A stretch of DNA of 64,000 nt. It comes from Corynebacterium jeddahense (GTDB taxonomy: Bacteria > Actinomycetota > Actinomycetes > Mycobacteriales > Mycobacteriaceae). Below are positions 8,762-16,910 of the stretch, in pieces. Each line of letters starts with the position of its first letter. Position 1 is the first letter of the stretch. A program made the position numbers and the translations under genes. The notes under the pieces were generated by a model. It saw only the letters and a program-made list of their open reading frames with translations, was not told the origin of the DNA and did no database searches. Location: contig NZ_CP063194.1 in assembly GCF_028609865.1 (NCBI RefSeq), positions 744,001 to 808,000 on the forward strand, written 5' to 3'.

Positions 8762-9745
8762 ATGCAGGATTCTACTGACCAGACCACCCGGGCGAGCCGC
8801 GCTGGCGGCCCGAGCGTGAAGACTGTGGTGGTGCCGGCGGCGGGGATGGGCACGCGGTTTTTGCCGGCGACGAAGACGGTGCCGAAGGAGCTTCTGCCGG
8901 TGGTGGATACCCCGGGCATTGAGTTGATCGCGGAGGAGGCCGCGGCGTTGGGGGCGCAGCGGTTGGCCGTGGTGGTCGCGCCGAATAAGGAGGAGATCAT
9001 GCGGCACTTCGGCGAGTTCGCCGAGCTGCAGCGGATCATGCTCGCCCGCGGCAAGGACGAGCAGGCGGCGAAGGTCGGCCGCGCGAACGGCCTGATCGAG
9101 GCCGTGGCGGTAACGCAGGATCAGCCGCTGGGCCTCGGGCACGCGGTGGGGTGCGCGGAGGCGGCGCTCGACGAGGACGAGGATGTTGTCGCCGTGATGC
9201 TGCCGGATGACCTGGTGTTGCCGGTGGGCGTGATGGAGAAGATGGTGGCGGTGCGCGAGCAGCTCGGGGGTTCGGTGTTGTGCGCGTTTAACGTCACGCG
9301 CGATGAGGTGTTCAACTACGGGGTGTTCGACGTGGAGGAGCCGGTCGACGGCTTCGACGGGTTTGAGGTGCGTCGGGTGCGCGGGATGGTGGAAAAGCCT
9401 GCTGTTGAGGATGCGCCGTCGACGTTGGTGGCCACGGGCCGGTATTTGCTGGATCGGGGGGTTTTTGATGCGTTGCGCCGCATCGAGCCGGGCAAGGGTG
9501 GGGAGTTGCAGCTCACGGATGCGATTGAGTTGATGATCTCGGAGGGGCATCCGGTGCATGTGGTGGTGCACGAGGGCAAGCGCCACGATCTGGGGAACCC
9601 GGGCGGGTATATCCCGGCGAACGTGGACTTCGGGTTGCGGGACGCGAAGTACGGCCCGGCCCTGTACACCGCGGTGAAGAAGATCATCGCCGACTACGAA
9701 GCGGAGCACCCCGGGCTTGCCGGCGGCGCTTCCGCGCAAGATTAG
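8762..9745 (+). CDS. galU: UTP--glucose-1-phosphate uridylyltransferase
   Basis: A 327-residue nucleotidyltransferase making UDP-glucose from UTP and glucose-1-phosphate, the donor for trehalose, glycolipids and cell-wall arabinogalactan. The motif VVPAAGMGTRFLPATKTVPK (near residue 22) binds the nucleotide. VVDTPGIELIAEEAAALG and later VEKP and GKGGELQLTDAI are GalU hallmarks. A much longer open frame runs upstream, but homology begins only after this ATG, which sits behind a -10 box. Followed after 13 nt by the MoeA-like gene. Confidence 0.95.
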   Translation: MQDSTDQTTRASRAGGPSVKTVVVPAAGMGTRFLPATKTVPKELLPVVDTPGIELIAEEAAALGAQRLAVVVAPNKEEIMRHFGEFAELQRIMLARGKDEQAAKVGRANGLIEAVAVTQDQPLGLGHAVGCAEAALDEDEDVVAVMLPDDLVLPVGVMEKMVAVREQLGGSVLCAFNVTRDEVFNYGVFDVEEPVDGFDGFEVRRVRGMVEKPAVEDAPSTLVATGRYLLDRGVFDALRRIEPGKGGELQLTDAIELMISEGHPVHVVVHEGKRHDLGNPGGYIPANVDFGLRDAKYGPALYTAVKKIIADYEAEHPGLAGGASAQD

Positions 9746-9758
9746 ATAGGGCACTCGA

Positions 9759-11054
9759 ATGCGCAGCGTTGAGGACCAGCTGGCGATGGTGGTCGATGCG
9801 GCGGCCACCCCGGAGCCGATCCGCGTCGCGCTCACGGACGCGCTGGGCATGATGTGCGCCGAGGAGGTCACCGCGACGCGCCAGGTGCCCGGCTTCGCCC
9901 AGGCGGCCGTCGACGGCTTCGCCGTGCGCGCGGTGGACGTGGGCGGCTCGGTGGGCCTGCGCAGGCGCGAGGCCGACGCGGGCGAGGCCGACGACGGCGG
10001 GGAGCCGCCACACCCGCCCCGCGAGCGCGCGCTGCCCGTCGTCGGCGAGGTGCCCGCCGGTTCCCAGAAGCCGCTGCGCCTCCAGCCGCGCCAGGCGGTG
10101 CGGGTGGCCACCGGCGCGCCGCTGCCCACGCTCGCGGATGCGGTGCTGCCGCTCGAGTGGACGGACCGCGGCCGCAAGCGCGTCACGCCCGAGCGCGCCG
10201 TGCGCTCCGGAGACTTCGTACGCAAGCCCGGCGACGACATCCAGCCCGGCGACGTCGCGGTGCGTCAGGGCACGGTGCTCGGCCCCGCCCAGATCGGTCT
10301 CGCCGCGGCGGCCGGGCGCGACAAGCTGCTCGTCTACCCGCGCCCGCGCGTGACGGTGATGAGCTACGGGCTCGAGCTCGTCGAGCTGGACCGCGACCCC
10401 GGCCTGGGCCAGGTCTACGACATCGCCTCCTACGTCGTGGCCGCCGCCGCGAAGGAGGCGGGGGCGGATGTGCAGCGCGCCGGCATCATCAACGCGGAGC
10501 CGCGCCGGTTGCGCGAGACCATCGCCGGGCACGTGGCCAAGAGCGAGTTCGTCGTTGTCACTGGCGCGGTTGGCGGCTCCGGCGCTGCGCCCGTGCAGGA
10601 GATCCTCCGCGAGCTCGGCGAGATCGACACCTCCCGCGTGGCCATGCACCCCGGCTCGGTGCAGGGCTTCGGCCTGCTGGGGGAGGAGCGGGTGCCCGTT
10701 TTCCTCCTCCCGTCGAACCCGGTGAGCGCGCTCGTCATCGCGGAGACGTTCATCCGTCCCGCGATCCGCCGCTCGCTCGGCAAGTCCGCGTTGCAGCGCC
10801 GCACCGTCCAGGCCCGCTCCATGCGCGAGCTCGATTCGATCCCGGGCCGCCGCGGCTTCATCCGCGCCCGTCTCATGCGTGACGCCGACAGTGGCGAGTA
10901 CCTCGTCGAGGCGCTCTCCGCGCTCGAGGCCGGGCCGACCCACCTGCTCGCCGGGTTTGCCGAGGCCAACGCCATGATCCACCTCCCCGAGGACGCCACC
11001 CACGTGCGCCCCGGCGACGTCGTCGACGTCGAGTTCCTCAGCCAGCGCAGCTAG
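9759..11054 (+). CDS. glp: MoeA/gephyrin-like protein, probable division protein Glp
   Basis: A 431-residue protein with the full MoeA domain order. The MoeA N-terminal part has FAQAAVDGFAVRAVD and RVATGAPLPTLADAVLPLE; the MoCF domain is about 195-335 and the C-terminal domain follows. True MoeA proteins carry TGGxSxGxxD in the catalytic loop; here it reads VVTGAVGGSGAAP, with the aspartate gone, and the usual GxPGNPVS has become LPSNPVS. C. glutamicum has a repurposed MoeA, Glp, that binds FtsZ, encoded with its membrane receptor GlpR; the gene at 11842 fits GlpR. A scaffold role is therefore more likely than molybdate insertion. Matches Rv0994. Confidence 0.75.
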   Translation: MRSVEDQLAMVVDAAATPEPIRVALTDALGMMCAEEVTATRQVPGFAQAAVDGFAVRAVDVGGSVGLRRREADAGEADDGGEPPHPPRERALPVVGEVPAGSQKPLRLQPRQAVRVATGAPLPTLADAVLPLEWTDRGRKRVTPERAVRSGDFVRKPGDDIQPGDVAVRQGTVLGPAQIGLAAAAGRDKLLVYPRPRVTVMSYGLELVELDRDPGLGQVYDIASYVVAAAAKEAGADVQRAGIINAEPRRLRETIAGHVAKSEFVVVTGAVGGSGAAPVQEILRELGEIDTSRVAMHPGSVQGFGLLGEERVPVFLLPSNPVSALVIAETFIRPAIRRSLGKSALQRRTVQARSMRELDSIPGRRGFIRARLMRDADSGEYLVEALSALEAGPTHLLAGFAEANAMIHLPEDATHVRPGDVVDVEFLSQRS

Positions 11055-11067
11055 GACGCCACCCGCC

Positions 11068-11715
11068 GTGTTTGGGATGTTTCGCCCGCCCACCCCGGGC
11101 TGGCCCGAGGCGACGCCGAGCATCACGCTTCTCGACGGCGTGACCGTGCGCCTGCGCCCCCTCACCAGCCGCGACGGGGCGGACTGGTCGGGCACGAGGA
11201 TCGTCGATAAGCAATGGCTCAAGCCCGTCGAGCCGACGGTCGACGGCGACTGGGACGCCGCCCACAGCCGGGCCGCGTGGCGCAGCACGTGGCTGAACCT
11301 CAAGCAGCTCGCGGGGCAGGGGACCGTGGTGCCGCTGGTTATCGAGGTGGATGGCGCGTTTGCCGGGCAGGTGACGATGGGCAACATCCAGCACGGCATC
11401 GTCTCCGAGTGCTGGATCGGCTACTGGGTGCACTCGCCGTACATGGGGCGCGGCGTGGCCACGGCCGCGTGCGCGCTCGGCGTCGACCACGGCTTCGGGC
11501 GCGTGGGCCTGCACCGCATCACGGCGACGTACCTGCCGGACAATCCGGCGTCCGGCAAGGTGCTCGCCGCCAACGGGTTCCGCGAGGAGGGGTTCTTGCG
11601 GCGCAACCTGCACATCGACGGGCAGTGGCGCGGCCACGTCTTCGTGGCACTCAACGCCGACGACTACCCGCTCACCGCCGTCGAGCGGCTGCGGGCGGCG
11701 GGCAGGATCCGCTAG
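11068..11715 (+). CDS. rimJ: GNAT acetyltransferase, RimJ type
   Basis: A 215-residue N-acetyltransferase of the RimJ/RimL group. GVTVRLRPLTSRDGADW opens the GNAT fold, YWVHSPYMGRGVATAACALG contains the acetyl-CoA-binding Q/RxxGxG/A-like loop, and NPASGKVLAANGFREEGFLR is the conserved motif B. It starts with GTG 13 nt after the MoeA-like gene. It could acetylate the N-terminus of a ribosomal protein or another substrate. The position matches Rv0995. Confidence 0.85.
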   Translation: MFGMFRPPTPGWPEATPSITLLDGVTVRLRPLTSRDGADWSGTRIVDKQWLKPVEPTVDGDWDAAHSRAAWRSTWLNLKQLAGQGTVVPLVIEVDGAFAGQVTMGNIQHGIVSECWIGYWVHSPYMGRGVATAACALGVDHGFGRVGLHRITATYLPDNPASGKVLAANGFREEGFLRRNLHIDGQWRGHVFVALNADDYPLTAVERLRAAGRIR

Positions 11716-11841
11716 GACTGCGCCCGCGCGGAATTTCCGCCGCGTGCTGCGGCGCGCCACACCTGCCCGCGCCGTGTTGGCCGATACCGTTGACACCTGA
11801 TTACTGGGTGCACGAAAATCGCGGAAAGGTGGCTACTCCCC

Positions 11842-13122
11842 ATGGGCAGCCCGAGCTTAATGATCGTCCTGATCCTCGTCGTCTGGGTCATCGTCCTGGC
11901 CCCGCTCATGTTCGGCAACAACAAGCCGATCCGGCGCTCCGGCGAGGGCTACGAGGAAACGCGCGTGCTGCACGAGGGCGGCACCGCGCCCATGGCCTCG
12001 CGTCGCCGCCCGAAGCTCACGGCGGCGGACATCCACCGCCACGGCGACGCCGACGGCGCGGACTACGAGGTCGTCGAGGCCACCGCCGAGGAGGAGGGCG
12101 TGCTTATCGACGACGCCCCCGCCCTGCGCACCATCTTCCGCCGCGGCGCCGCCGCAGACACCGACACCGATACCGACGCCGATACAGACGCAGCAGCTGC
12201 GACCAGCACCGTCGAGGGCGAGTTGATCGAACACATCGAGGACGAGCAGGACGAGGCTGCCGGCGGCTCGACCAAGGTCTCGGCCGCGAAGGCCACGTCC
12301 GGCTCGACGGTGGCCAAGCTCGAGGGCGGCTCCACCGTCGTCGCGCGGGCGGACGACGCATCCGCCGCCGAGGACGCCTCAGACGAAGAGGGTGTCGAGG
12401 ACCGCTACGAGCTCGACGAGTCGTTCACCTCCGCCGAGGATTACGGCTACGCCTCCGCACGCGGCGCTGAGAAGACCGATGCACCGGTCGCGGAGCAGGC
12501 CGATACCGACGCCGAAGCGGACGCGGCTGACACCACCACGCGTCGCAACGTGGAGCCCGCGTCTGCCGGCGAGGCGAGCGAGGCCGGCAAGGCAAGCGAG
12601 GCCGACGAGGCCGACATCGCCTTCGCGGCGTCGCGCCGCGGCCGCGGCGGCTACGACCCGGAGCGCGAGAAGAAGACGGCGGCGGACCGGTTCAACCGCC
12701 GCCAGCGCACGCTGCTCGGGCTCATTGCGGCGTGCGTGGTCACGTTCGTCATCGCGTTCGTGTCCGGCGGATGGACGTGGGTCCTGCCGCTGCTCTCGCT
12801 CGGCCTCACTGTCTGGTTCATGGTCGCGCTGCGCAAGGTGGTGCTGCAGGAGCGCGCGCTCCACGAGCAGCGCCTGCGCCAGCTGCGCCGCGCCCGCATG
12901 GGCGTGGCCACCGCCGAGGACGGCAACCGTGCCCGGGACGCGCGCCTGCGCGCCGGTTCCGTGGTGCTCGACCTCGATGACGACAGCCCCGATTTCGACG
13001 CGCTCCCGGCGACCCGCGCGCACGCCGACCGCGAGGACCGCGCGGACGGTGCGAGCCGCCTCGGCCGGGACTTCGACGCGGAGGACGGCTACCTCGGCGG
13101 GTACGGCACCCGCGCGAGCTAG
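11842..13122 (+). CDS. glpR: Membrane protein of the SepX/GlpR type (division-associated)
   Basis: A 426-residue protein. A start-proximal TM helix (LIVLILVVWVIVLAPLMFG-like, about 5-25) is followed by a long, very acidic and low-complexity cytoplasmic region (about 60-285, including a DTDTDTDADTDAAA run). A basic segment, two adjacent TM helices (about 293-335) and a basic C-terminal tail complete it. This is the layout of Rv0996, Streptomyces SepX and corynebacterial GlpR, the membrane receptor for Glp. It lies one gene from the glp candidate, which supports the pairing. The name rests on layout and synteny, not on a conserved motif. Confidence 0.6.
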   Translation: MGSPSLMIVLILVVWVIVLAPLMFGNNKPIRRSGEGYEETRVLHEGGTAPMASRRRPKLTAADIHRHGDADGADYEVVEATAEEEGVLIDDAPALRTIFRRGAAADTDTDTDADTDAAAATSTVEGELIEHIEDEQDEAAGGSTKVSAAKATSGSTVAKLEGGSTVVARADDASAAEDASDEEGVEDRYELDESFTSAEDYGYASARGAEKTDAPVAEQADTDAEADAADTTTRRNVEPASAGEASEAGKASEADEADIAFAASRRGRGGYDPEREKKTAADRFNRRQRTLLGLIAACVVTFVIAFVSGGWTWVLPLLSLGLTVWFMVALRKVVLQERALHEQRLRQLRRARMGVATAEDGNRARDARLRAGSVVLDLDDDSPDFDALPATRAHADREDRADGASRLGRDFDAEDGYLGGYGTRAS

Positions 13123-13193
13123 CGCCGAATACCGTCCTTACGCTGGCGATTTAACCTCAGCGATGGGAAGGAGTAACCTTTCCAAACAGCCGA

Positions 13194-13266
13194 GGGGCTA
13201 TAGCTCAGTTGGTAGAGCGTCGCGTTCGCAATGCGAAGGTCAGGGGTTCGATTCCCCTTAGCTCCA
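13194..13266 (+). tRNA. tRNA-Ala (anticodon CGC)
   Basis: Seventy-three bases fold as a tRNA. The acceptor arms are GGGGCTA/TAGCTCC with discriminator A, and the D arm is GCTCAGTTGGTAGAGC. The anticodon arm is TCGCG-TTCGCAA-TGCGA with anticodon CGC, and the T arm is AGGGGTTCGATTCCCCT. The G3:U70 pair that identifies alanine tRNA is present. CCA is not encoded. A strong terminator follows. Confidence 0.97.
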
Positions 13267-13275
13267 CAATTCGAT

Positions 13276-13310
13276 AAAACCCCTGGTCGTGATTGGCCAG
13301 GGGTTTTGTT
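13276..13310 (+). terminator. Rho-independent terminator after tRNA-Ala
   Basis: Perfect 11-bp arms AAAACCCCTGG (13276-13286) and CCAGGGGTTTT (13297-13307) with a 10-nt loop, and a T-rich 3' side. Confidence 0.9.
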
Positions 13311-13747
13311 GTATCTGCCCTGGTAGGTGCACTATTCCTTTGTTGCCACACGTTGCCATGTGTTGCCGTGGTATGAAGTCTCGTTCGACGCTGTACGGGC
13401 GCATTGGCCGAGATGATTACGGGTCGGAGCGCTGTGGCCCGCGCGTGAGGTGGGGTTGTCTGCTCACCAGCTTACCGCGACGCGCGGACATTTGGCACAG
13501 TCTTTTTGCCGCTTGCGTATGCTGCGTGCGCGCACGTGGCTATCCGCGGCTGTGATATCGACGGCTGCGCCGCATTCCGTGTCGCCAGGTAAGGCCCCCG
13601 CGCAGGTTTAGCCTTGGTACGAGACGCTGACCCTGGCAGCTGACGTCGAGACCGACGAGGGGCATGGAAGTCTCGACAGCCCATGCCTTTGGGTGCAGAA
13701 ACTGTCTCGGTCGGCAAAGTCCAGAGGTATGTGCGGTGACGTGCGCC
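13311..13747. other. Gene-free stretch between tRNA-Ala and the antiporter gene
   Basis: About 440 bases without a credible gene; the short open frames on both strands lack starts, codon bias and recognisable products. At 13341-13370 there are three tandem imperfect 10-bp repeats with core GTTGCC (tgttgccaca, cgttgccatg, tgttgccgtg). The tRNA 3' side and the repeats would fit an old integration site, but no integrase remains. The rest shows nothing I can assign. Confidence 0.5.
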
Positions 13748-15361
13748 CTATTCCGCAGCACCTCCTGCGACGCGCAGGCGGCGCTGCTCATTTGCGGTGA
13801 AGGTCCGCTCAGCAAGTGACTCACCGGCGCCCCCTTGCAGGTGGACGACGACGTCGAGACCGAGCTCTTCGAGTTCTTCGACGTCCTCGCGGTACATGGC
13901 GACAGTACTGATCGTGCACTCATCAGCGTTGATGCGGGAAGCGTAAATTTGCTTTACTGATTCCAGGTTGGCGTGTTGGGCCGGCATGGCGAGCATGATC
14001 ATGTCGATCTGGTGGCTGTCTTTGACGCGTTCCCAGAAGTCGACGTCCGTAGCGTCTCCTTCTACCACGTTGTAGCCACGTTCCTGCAGGTGGCGGACGC
14101 GAGCTGTGTCGTGCTCCACGCCAAGGACCCGCACACCGTAGACCTCAGTCAGCTCGGTGTAGCAGGCGATGCCGAGGCGGCCAACGCCCAGGACGAGTGC
14201 GTGGGCGTCGCCAAGCTCGATGGGGCGATCCCCCGGATGGATTTTGTGCGGCGGGCGTGTGGGTAAACGCTTGGCCAAGCGGGTGGTGCGCGAAACGCTC
14301 TGTGGGTTAAGAATTGCCGAGATGACGAAGCTGAGCGAGACGGCAAGCACCAGGGAAAGCATCCACCGTTGATTCAACCAGCCATCTTTGACACCAAGTG
14401 CGGCGATGATCAGGGCAAACTCTGAGTAATTGGAAAGCAAGAGCGCCGCAAGCACCGAGGTGCGGTTGCGTAGGCCCAGGCCCCAGAGGATTGCCCAGTA
14501 GGCGACGGCTTGCAAGGGCAGGAGTAGGAGAAGTAATCCAGCGTCGAGCATGTTTTGCCAGTTCGGCAGCCCGAGGAAGCCAATGTTGACGAAGAATCCG
14601 ACAAGCAGCAGCTCTTTCAGTGTGAACAGTGAGTGGCTGAGTTGCTCAGCCCCCGAAGAACGGGAGAGCACGACGCCCATGATGAGGGCGCCGAGGCTGC
14701 CGGAAAGACCGACCCACTCAAAAAGGGCGTAGCCGGGCAGCAGAGCCATGACGATCCCGAAAAGCGCCCCCAATTCGCCGTGGCCAAGCTTGTACCAGCG
14801 ACGCGTGATCAAAGCGAGCAGCGGCACGATAACGACGAGCCCCAGGGCCGCCAAGCGCGGTGGTTCGCCGCGCAGGATGCTCATGAAGGCGACGGCGAGA
14901 ATGTCCTGCATAATCAGCACGCCCACGCAGATATTGCCGTAGAGCGCCTGCTCATCGCCGCGGTCCTGCAAGATTTTGATCACGACGATGGTGCTAGAAA
15001 AGCTCAAGACCAGGGCGACGTTGACGGCAATCGAGAAGGACGCGGGACCGAAAGCGCCGAGCGCGCCGAGTGCGGTGATGAATCCCGCGCCAACAATCGT
15101 CATGACCAAGGCGTGGGCTCCGGCGGTGAGCCACACGGCCTTATCCGTCAATGCGCGCAAATCCAGGCGCAGGCCAATGGCGAAGAGCATGAGGGTGACG
15201 CCGATGTCGGCGAAGAGATCGAGAGCCTCGACGTGCGCGACGCCGCTGGCGTTGAGGATGAACCCGGCCGCCAGAAACCCGATAAGTGGTGGGAGGCGGA
15301 CAGCCCATGCGATCAGCCCGCAGCCAAACACGACAGCAAGGTAGGTCAACAGCAGTTCCAT
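13748..15361 (-). CDS. KefC-type monovalent cation:proton antiporter with RCK domain
   Basis: A 537-residue CPA2-family transporter. About twelve membrane segments of the Na+/H+ exchanger fold occupy residues 1-375, including LVLSFSSTIVVIKILQDRG and the LSGSLGALIMGVVLS stretch. A TrkA-N/RCK regulatory domain (about 395-515) contains the Rossmann motif VLGVGRLG and the acidic end LGVEHD. It should export K+ or Na+ against H+ under control of a bound nucleotide. The gene is less GC-rich than its neighbours and lies between a tRNA and an IS element, so acquisition by transfer is possible. Confidence 0.88.
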   Translation of the reverse strand: MELLLTYLAVVFGCGLIAWAVRLPPLIGFLAAGFILNASGVAHVEALDLFADIGVTLMLFAIGLRLDLRALTDKAVWLTAGAHALVMTIVGAGFITALGALGAFGPASFSIAVNVALVLSFSSTIVVIKILQDRGDEQALYGNICVGVLIMQDILAVAFMSILRGEPPRLAALGLVVIVPLLALITRRWYKLGHGELGALFGIVMALLPGYALFEWVGLSGSLGALIMGVVLSRSSGAEQLSHSLFTLKELLLVGFFVNIGFLGLPNWQNMLDAGLLLLLLPLQAVAYWAILWGLGLRNRTSVLAALLLSNYSEFALIIAALGVKDGWLNQRWMLSLVLAVSLSFVISAILNPQSVSRTTRLAKRLPTRPPHKIHPGDRPIELGDAHALVLGVGRLGIACYTELTEVYGVRVLGVEHDTARVRHLQERGYNVVEGDATDVDFWERVKDSHQIDMIMLAMPAQHANLESVKQIYASRINADECTISTVAMYREDVEELEELGLDVVVHLQGGAGESLAERTFTANEQRRLRVAGGAAE

Positions 15362-15439
15362 ACAGAGCAGTCTGCCTTATGTAGGGTTAAGCGACAAAAT
15401 GTGTGCTTTTGAAACGTCCTGGGTTTGGTTCCGCTTCTT

Positions 15440-16348
15440 TTACGGCCCTGTGTTGATGGGCTCGGTGAGATAGTACTCGGTTTCTACTTCTTGTGGGGTG
15501 GCGTAGTCCAACGCCTCGTGAAGACGTTTGGTGTTCCACCAGTGCACCCACCGCAGGGTGGCTAGCTCGACTTCTCCTACTGATGTCCACGGGCCTTGAG
15601 GATGGATAAGTTCAGCCTTGTAGCGACCGTTAACTGTCTCGGCCGGCGCGTTGTCATAGGAATCTCCGACTGTGCCGACACTCGGCCGGATCTCGGCTTC
15701 GGCCAGTGCGGTGGAGTATTTCAGTGACACGTACTGACTTCCCCGGTCACTGTGGTGTATCAGCTGGTCGCCGTGGATTCGCCCTGCAGTCGTTAACGCA
15801 TGTTCCAGTGCCTCCATCGGCAGCGCATCAGTGCGCATCGTAGATCGGGTGGCAACACCGACTATTTTGCGGCTGTAGACGTCAATGACAAACGCGGTGT
15901 AGGCGAATCCTGACAGGGTACGAACATAGGTAATGTCGGCGACCCAAAGTCGCCCAGGTGCTGTGGCCCGGAAGTTTCGCTGCACAAGATCCGGACGATG
16001 ATCCGGCACCTTAGGGCTGATCGTGGTCACCGGGGTGCGTCCACGTCGTCGACCAGACACACCTGCAAGTTTCATCAGGCGTGCGGTCTTGTCGCGGCCG
16101 ATATGAAAGCCCTCACGGTTCATGGCGTGCCACATCTTGCGGATGCCGTAGACCGAGAAGTTTTCCGCATGGACGCGCTGAATCTCTGGGATAAGCAGGC
16201 TATCGCTTAAGGCCCTCGCACTCGGGGCGCGGGTGGTGGCTTTACGGTAGCCGCGGGAGGTGATGAATCCACGGTCTGCTTGTTTCAGAACACGGCAGAT
16301 GGCCTCGACCCCAAATTGCTCCTTGTACTCGTCGATGTAGGAGATCAT
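15440..16348 (-). CDS. IS3-family transposase OrfB (catalytic part)
   Basis: A 302-residue rve-type integrase domain protein. An HTH_21 region (about 50-105) precedes the DDE core: first Asp in WVADITYVRT, second Asp in HHSDRGSQY, and Glu in APAETVNGRYK. The ATG-initiated OrfB overlaps the OrfA stop by four bases. In the same frame upstream, codons reading RGGTRPTHDQ join it to the slippery site, so the active enzyme is probably an OrfAB fusion made by -1 frameshifting. Both frames are intact, so the element may be mobile. Confidence 0.92.
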   Translation of the reverse strand: MISYIDEYKEQFGVEAICRVLKQADRGFITSRGYRKATTRAPSARALSDSLLIPEIQRVHAENFSVYGIRKMWHAMNREGFHIGRDKTARLMKLAGVSGRRRGRTPVTTISPKVPDHRPDLVQRNFRATAPGRLWVADITYVRTLSGFAYTAFVIDVYSRKIVGVATRSTMRTDALPMEALEHALTTAGRIHGDQLIHHSDRGSQYVSLKYSTALAEAEIRPSVGTVGDSYDNAPAETVNGRYKAELIHPQGPWTSVGEVELATLRWVHWWNTKRLHEALDYATPQEVETEYYLTEPINTGP

Positions 16349-16662
16349 CTGGTCGTGGGTCGGTCGAGTTCCGCCGCGAAAAAAGCCGAGGCAGTCTTGA
16401 GGATTCCGTTGGCTCGTTTCAGCTCGCGGTTTTCCCGGCGTAGCCGTTTGAGCTCTTCTTCCATGGTTTCGCCACCTGTTGGTGCCGTCTGCTCATGGGC
16501 GACGCTGTCACGGTACCAGGCGCGTAACGTGTGGTGGGACACGCCAAGGAGCTCTCCGACTTCCTCGTACGCGCGTTGCCGTGAGCAGGACTCCAGACGG
16601 ACCATCTCTAGGACTTGATGGATCGCCTTCTCCTTGAATTCGGCGGAATACTTTCTGGGCAT
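16345..16662 (-). CDS. IS3-family transposase OrfA
   Basis: A 105-residue helix-turn-helix protein (HTH_Tnp_1). It starts MPRKYSAEFKEKAIHQVLEM, which binds the inverted repeats, and continues into the leucine-zipper-like segment EELKRLRRENRELKRANGIL, which is typical of IS3 OrfA and mediates multimerisation. The last codons contain the frameshift site into OrfB. Confidence 0.92.
   Translation of the reverse strand: MPRKYSAEFKEKAIHQVLEMVRLESCSRQRAYEEVGELLGVSHHTLRAWYRDSVAHEQTAPTGGETMEEELKRLRRENRELKRANGILKTASAFFAAELDRPTTR
16378..16384 (-). other. Programmed -1 frameshift heptamer of the IS3 element
   Basis: On the coding strand T-TTT-TTC sits exactly in the X-XXY-YYZ phase of OrfA codons (GCT TTT TTC). 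A -1 slip there gives FF-RGGTRPTHDQ-MISYID and fuses OrfA to OrfB. Confidence 0.8.
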
Positions 16663-16712
16663 AGTGCCAATCCTTCCTTAGCAGAGGTAGGAACTAAACC
16701 CAGGACGCTTCA

Positions 16713-16880
16713 ATCGCCGCCGGCCTGCTCACGTTCGTGTGGGAGACCGCCTGGTTCGACATCGTTGTCGGCGCGATCATCGCCGCCATCAACCTCTCGG
16801 CTGCCAAGGAAGTTTGGGAGGCCTCCCGCGAGGAGCACGACTCCGTCGAGGACGCCTTCGCGGACACGGACGACGATTAA
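16713..16880 (+). pseudogene. 3' remnant of a cation transporter gene next to the IS element
   Basis: Immediately outside the IS right end an open frame of 55 codons runs to TAA with no start codon. It reads IAAGLLTFVWETAWFDIVVG, then IIAAINLSAAKEVWEASREE and an acidic tail. This is a TM pair and tail like the C-terminus of CDF-type cation transporters. Nothing resembling its N-terminus is present to the left of the IS, where the antiporter gene begins within 50 bp. The gene was probably truncated by IS insertion plus deletion. Family assignment is tentative; truncation is clear. Confidence 0.6.
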
Positions 16881-16910
16881 ACGCCGCCTAAACGCCGCCT
16901 AGACGCCGCT
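16878..16910. repeat. Three tandem 11-bp repeats
   Basis: TAAACGCCGCC, TAAACGCCGCC and TAGACGCCGCT follow one another from the stop codon of the remnant to the stop codon of tag. Each unit carries a stop codon in one frame. It may have arisen by slippage between two convergent gene ends. Confidence 0.8.

Larger units (their letters stand above)
15410..16712 (-). mobile_element. IS3-family insertion sequence, apparently complete (1303 bp)
   Basis: The terminal inverted repeats are 23 bp with 21 matches: TGAAACGTCCTGGGTTTGGT at 15410 and, reading inward from 16712, TGAAGCGTCCTGGGTTTAGT. Ends are TG...CA as expected. OrfA and OrfB lie on the minus strand in overlapping frames. The three bases outside the left end (ttt) and right end (atc) differ, so there is no target duplication. 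This suggests that one flank was changed by deletion or recombination. Confidence 0.93.

Noticed and set aside
12170..12200. Repetitive Asp/Thr codons in the GlpR-type gene as a DNA repeat element.
   Set aside because: The repeats are trinucleotide-based and encode the acidic DTDTD linker, so protein composition explains them.
11601..12470. Large arginine-rich plus-strand open frame overlapping the acetyltransferase and GlpR genes.
   Set aside because: It is a shifted frame of two real genes with biased composition only.
13289..13747. Short open frames after tRNA-Ala on both strands.
   Set aside because: They start inside the terminator or the antiporter gene, show no codon bias and no recognisable product.
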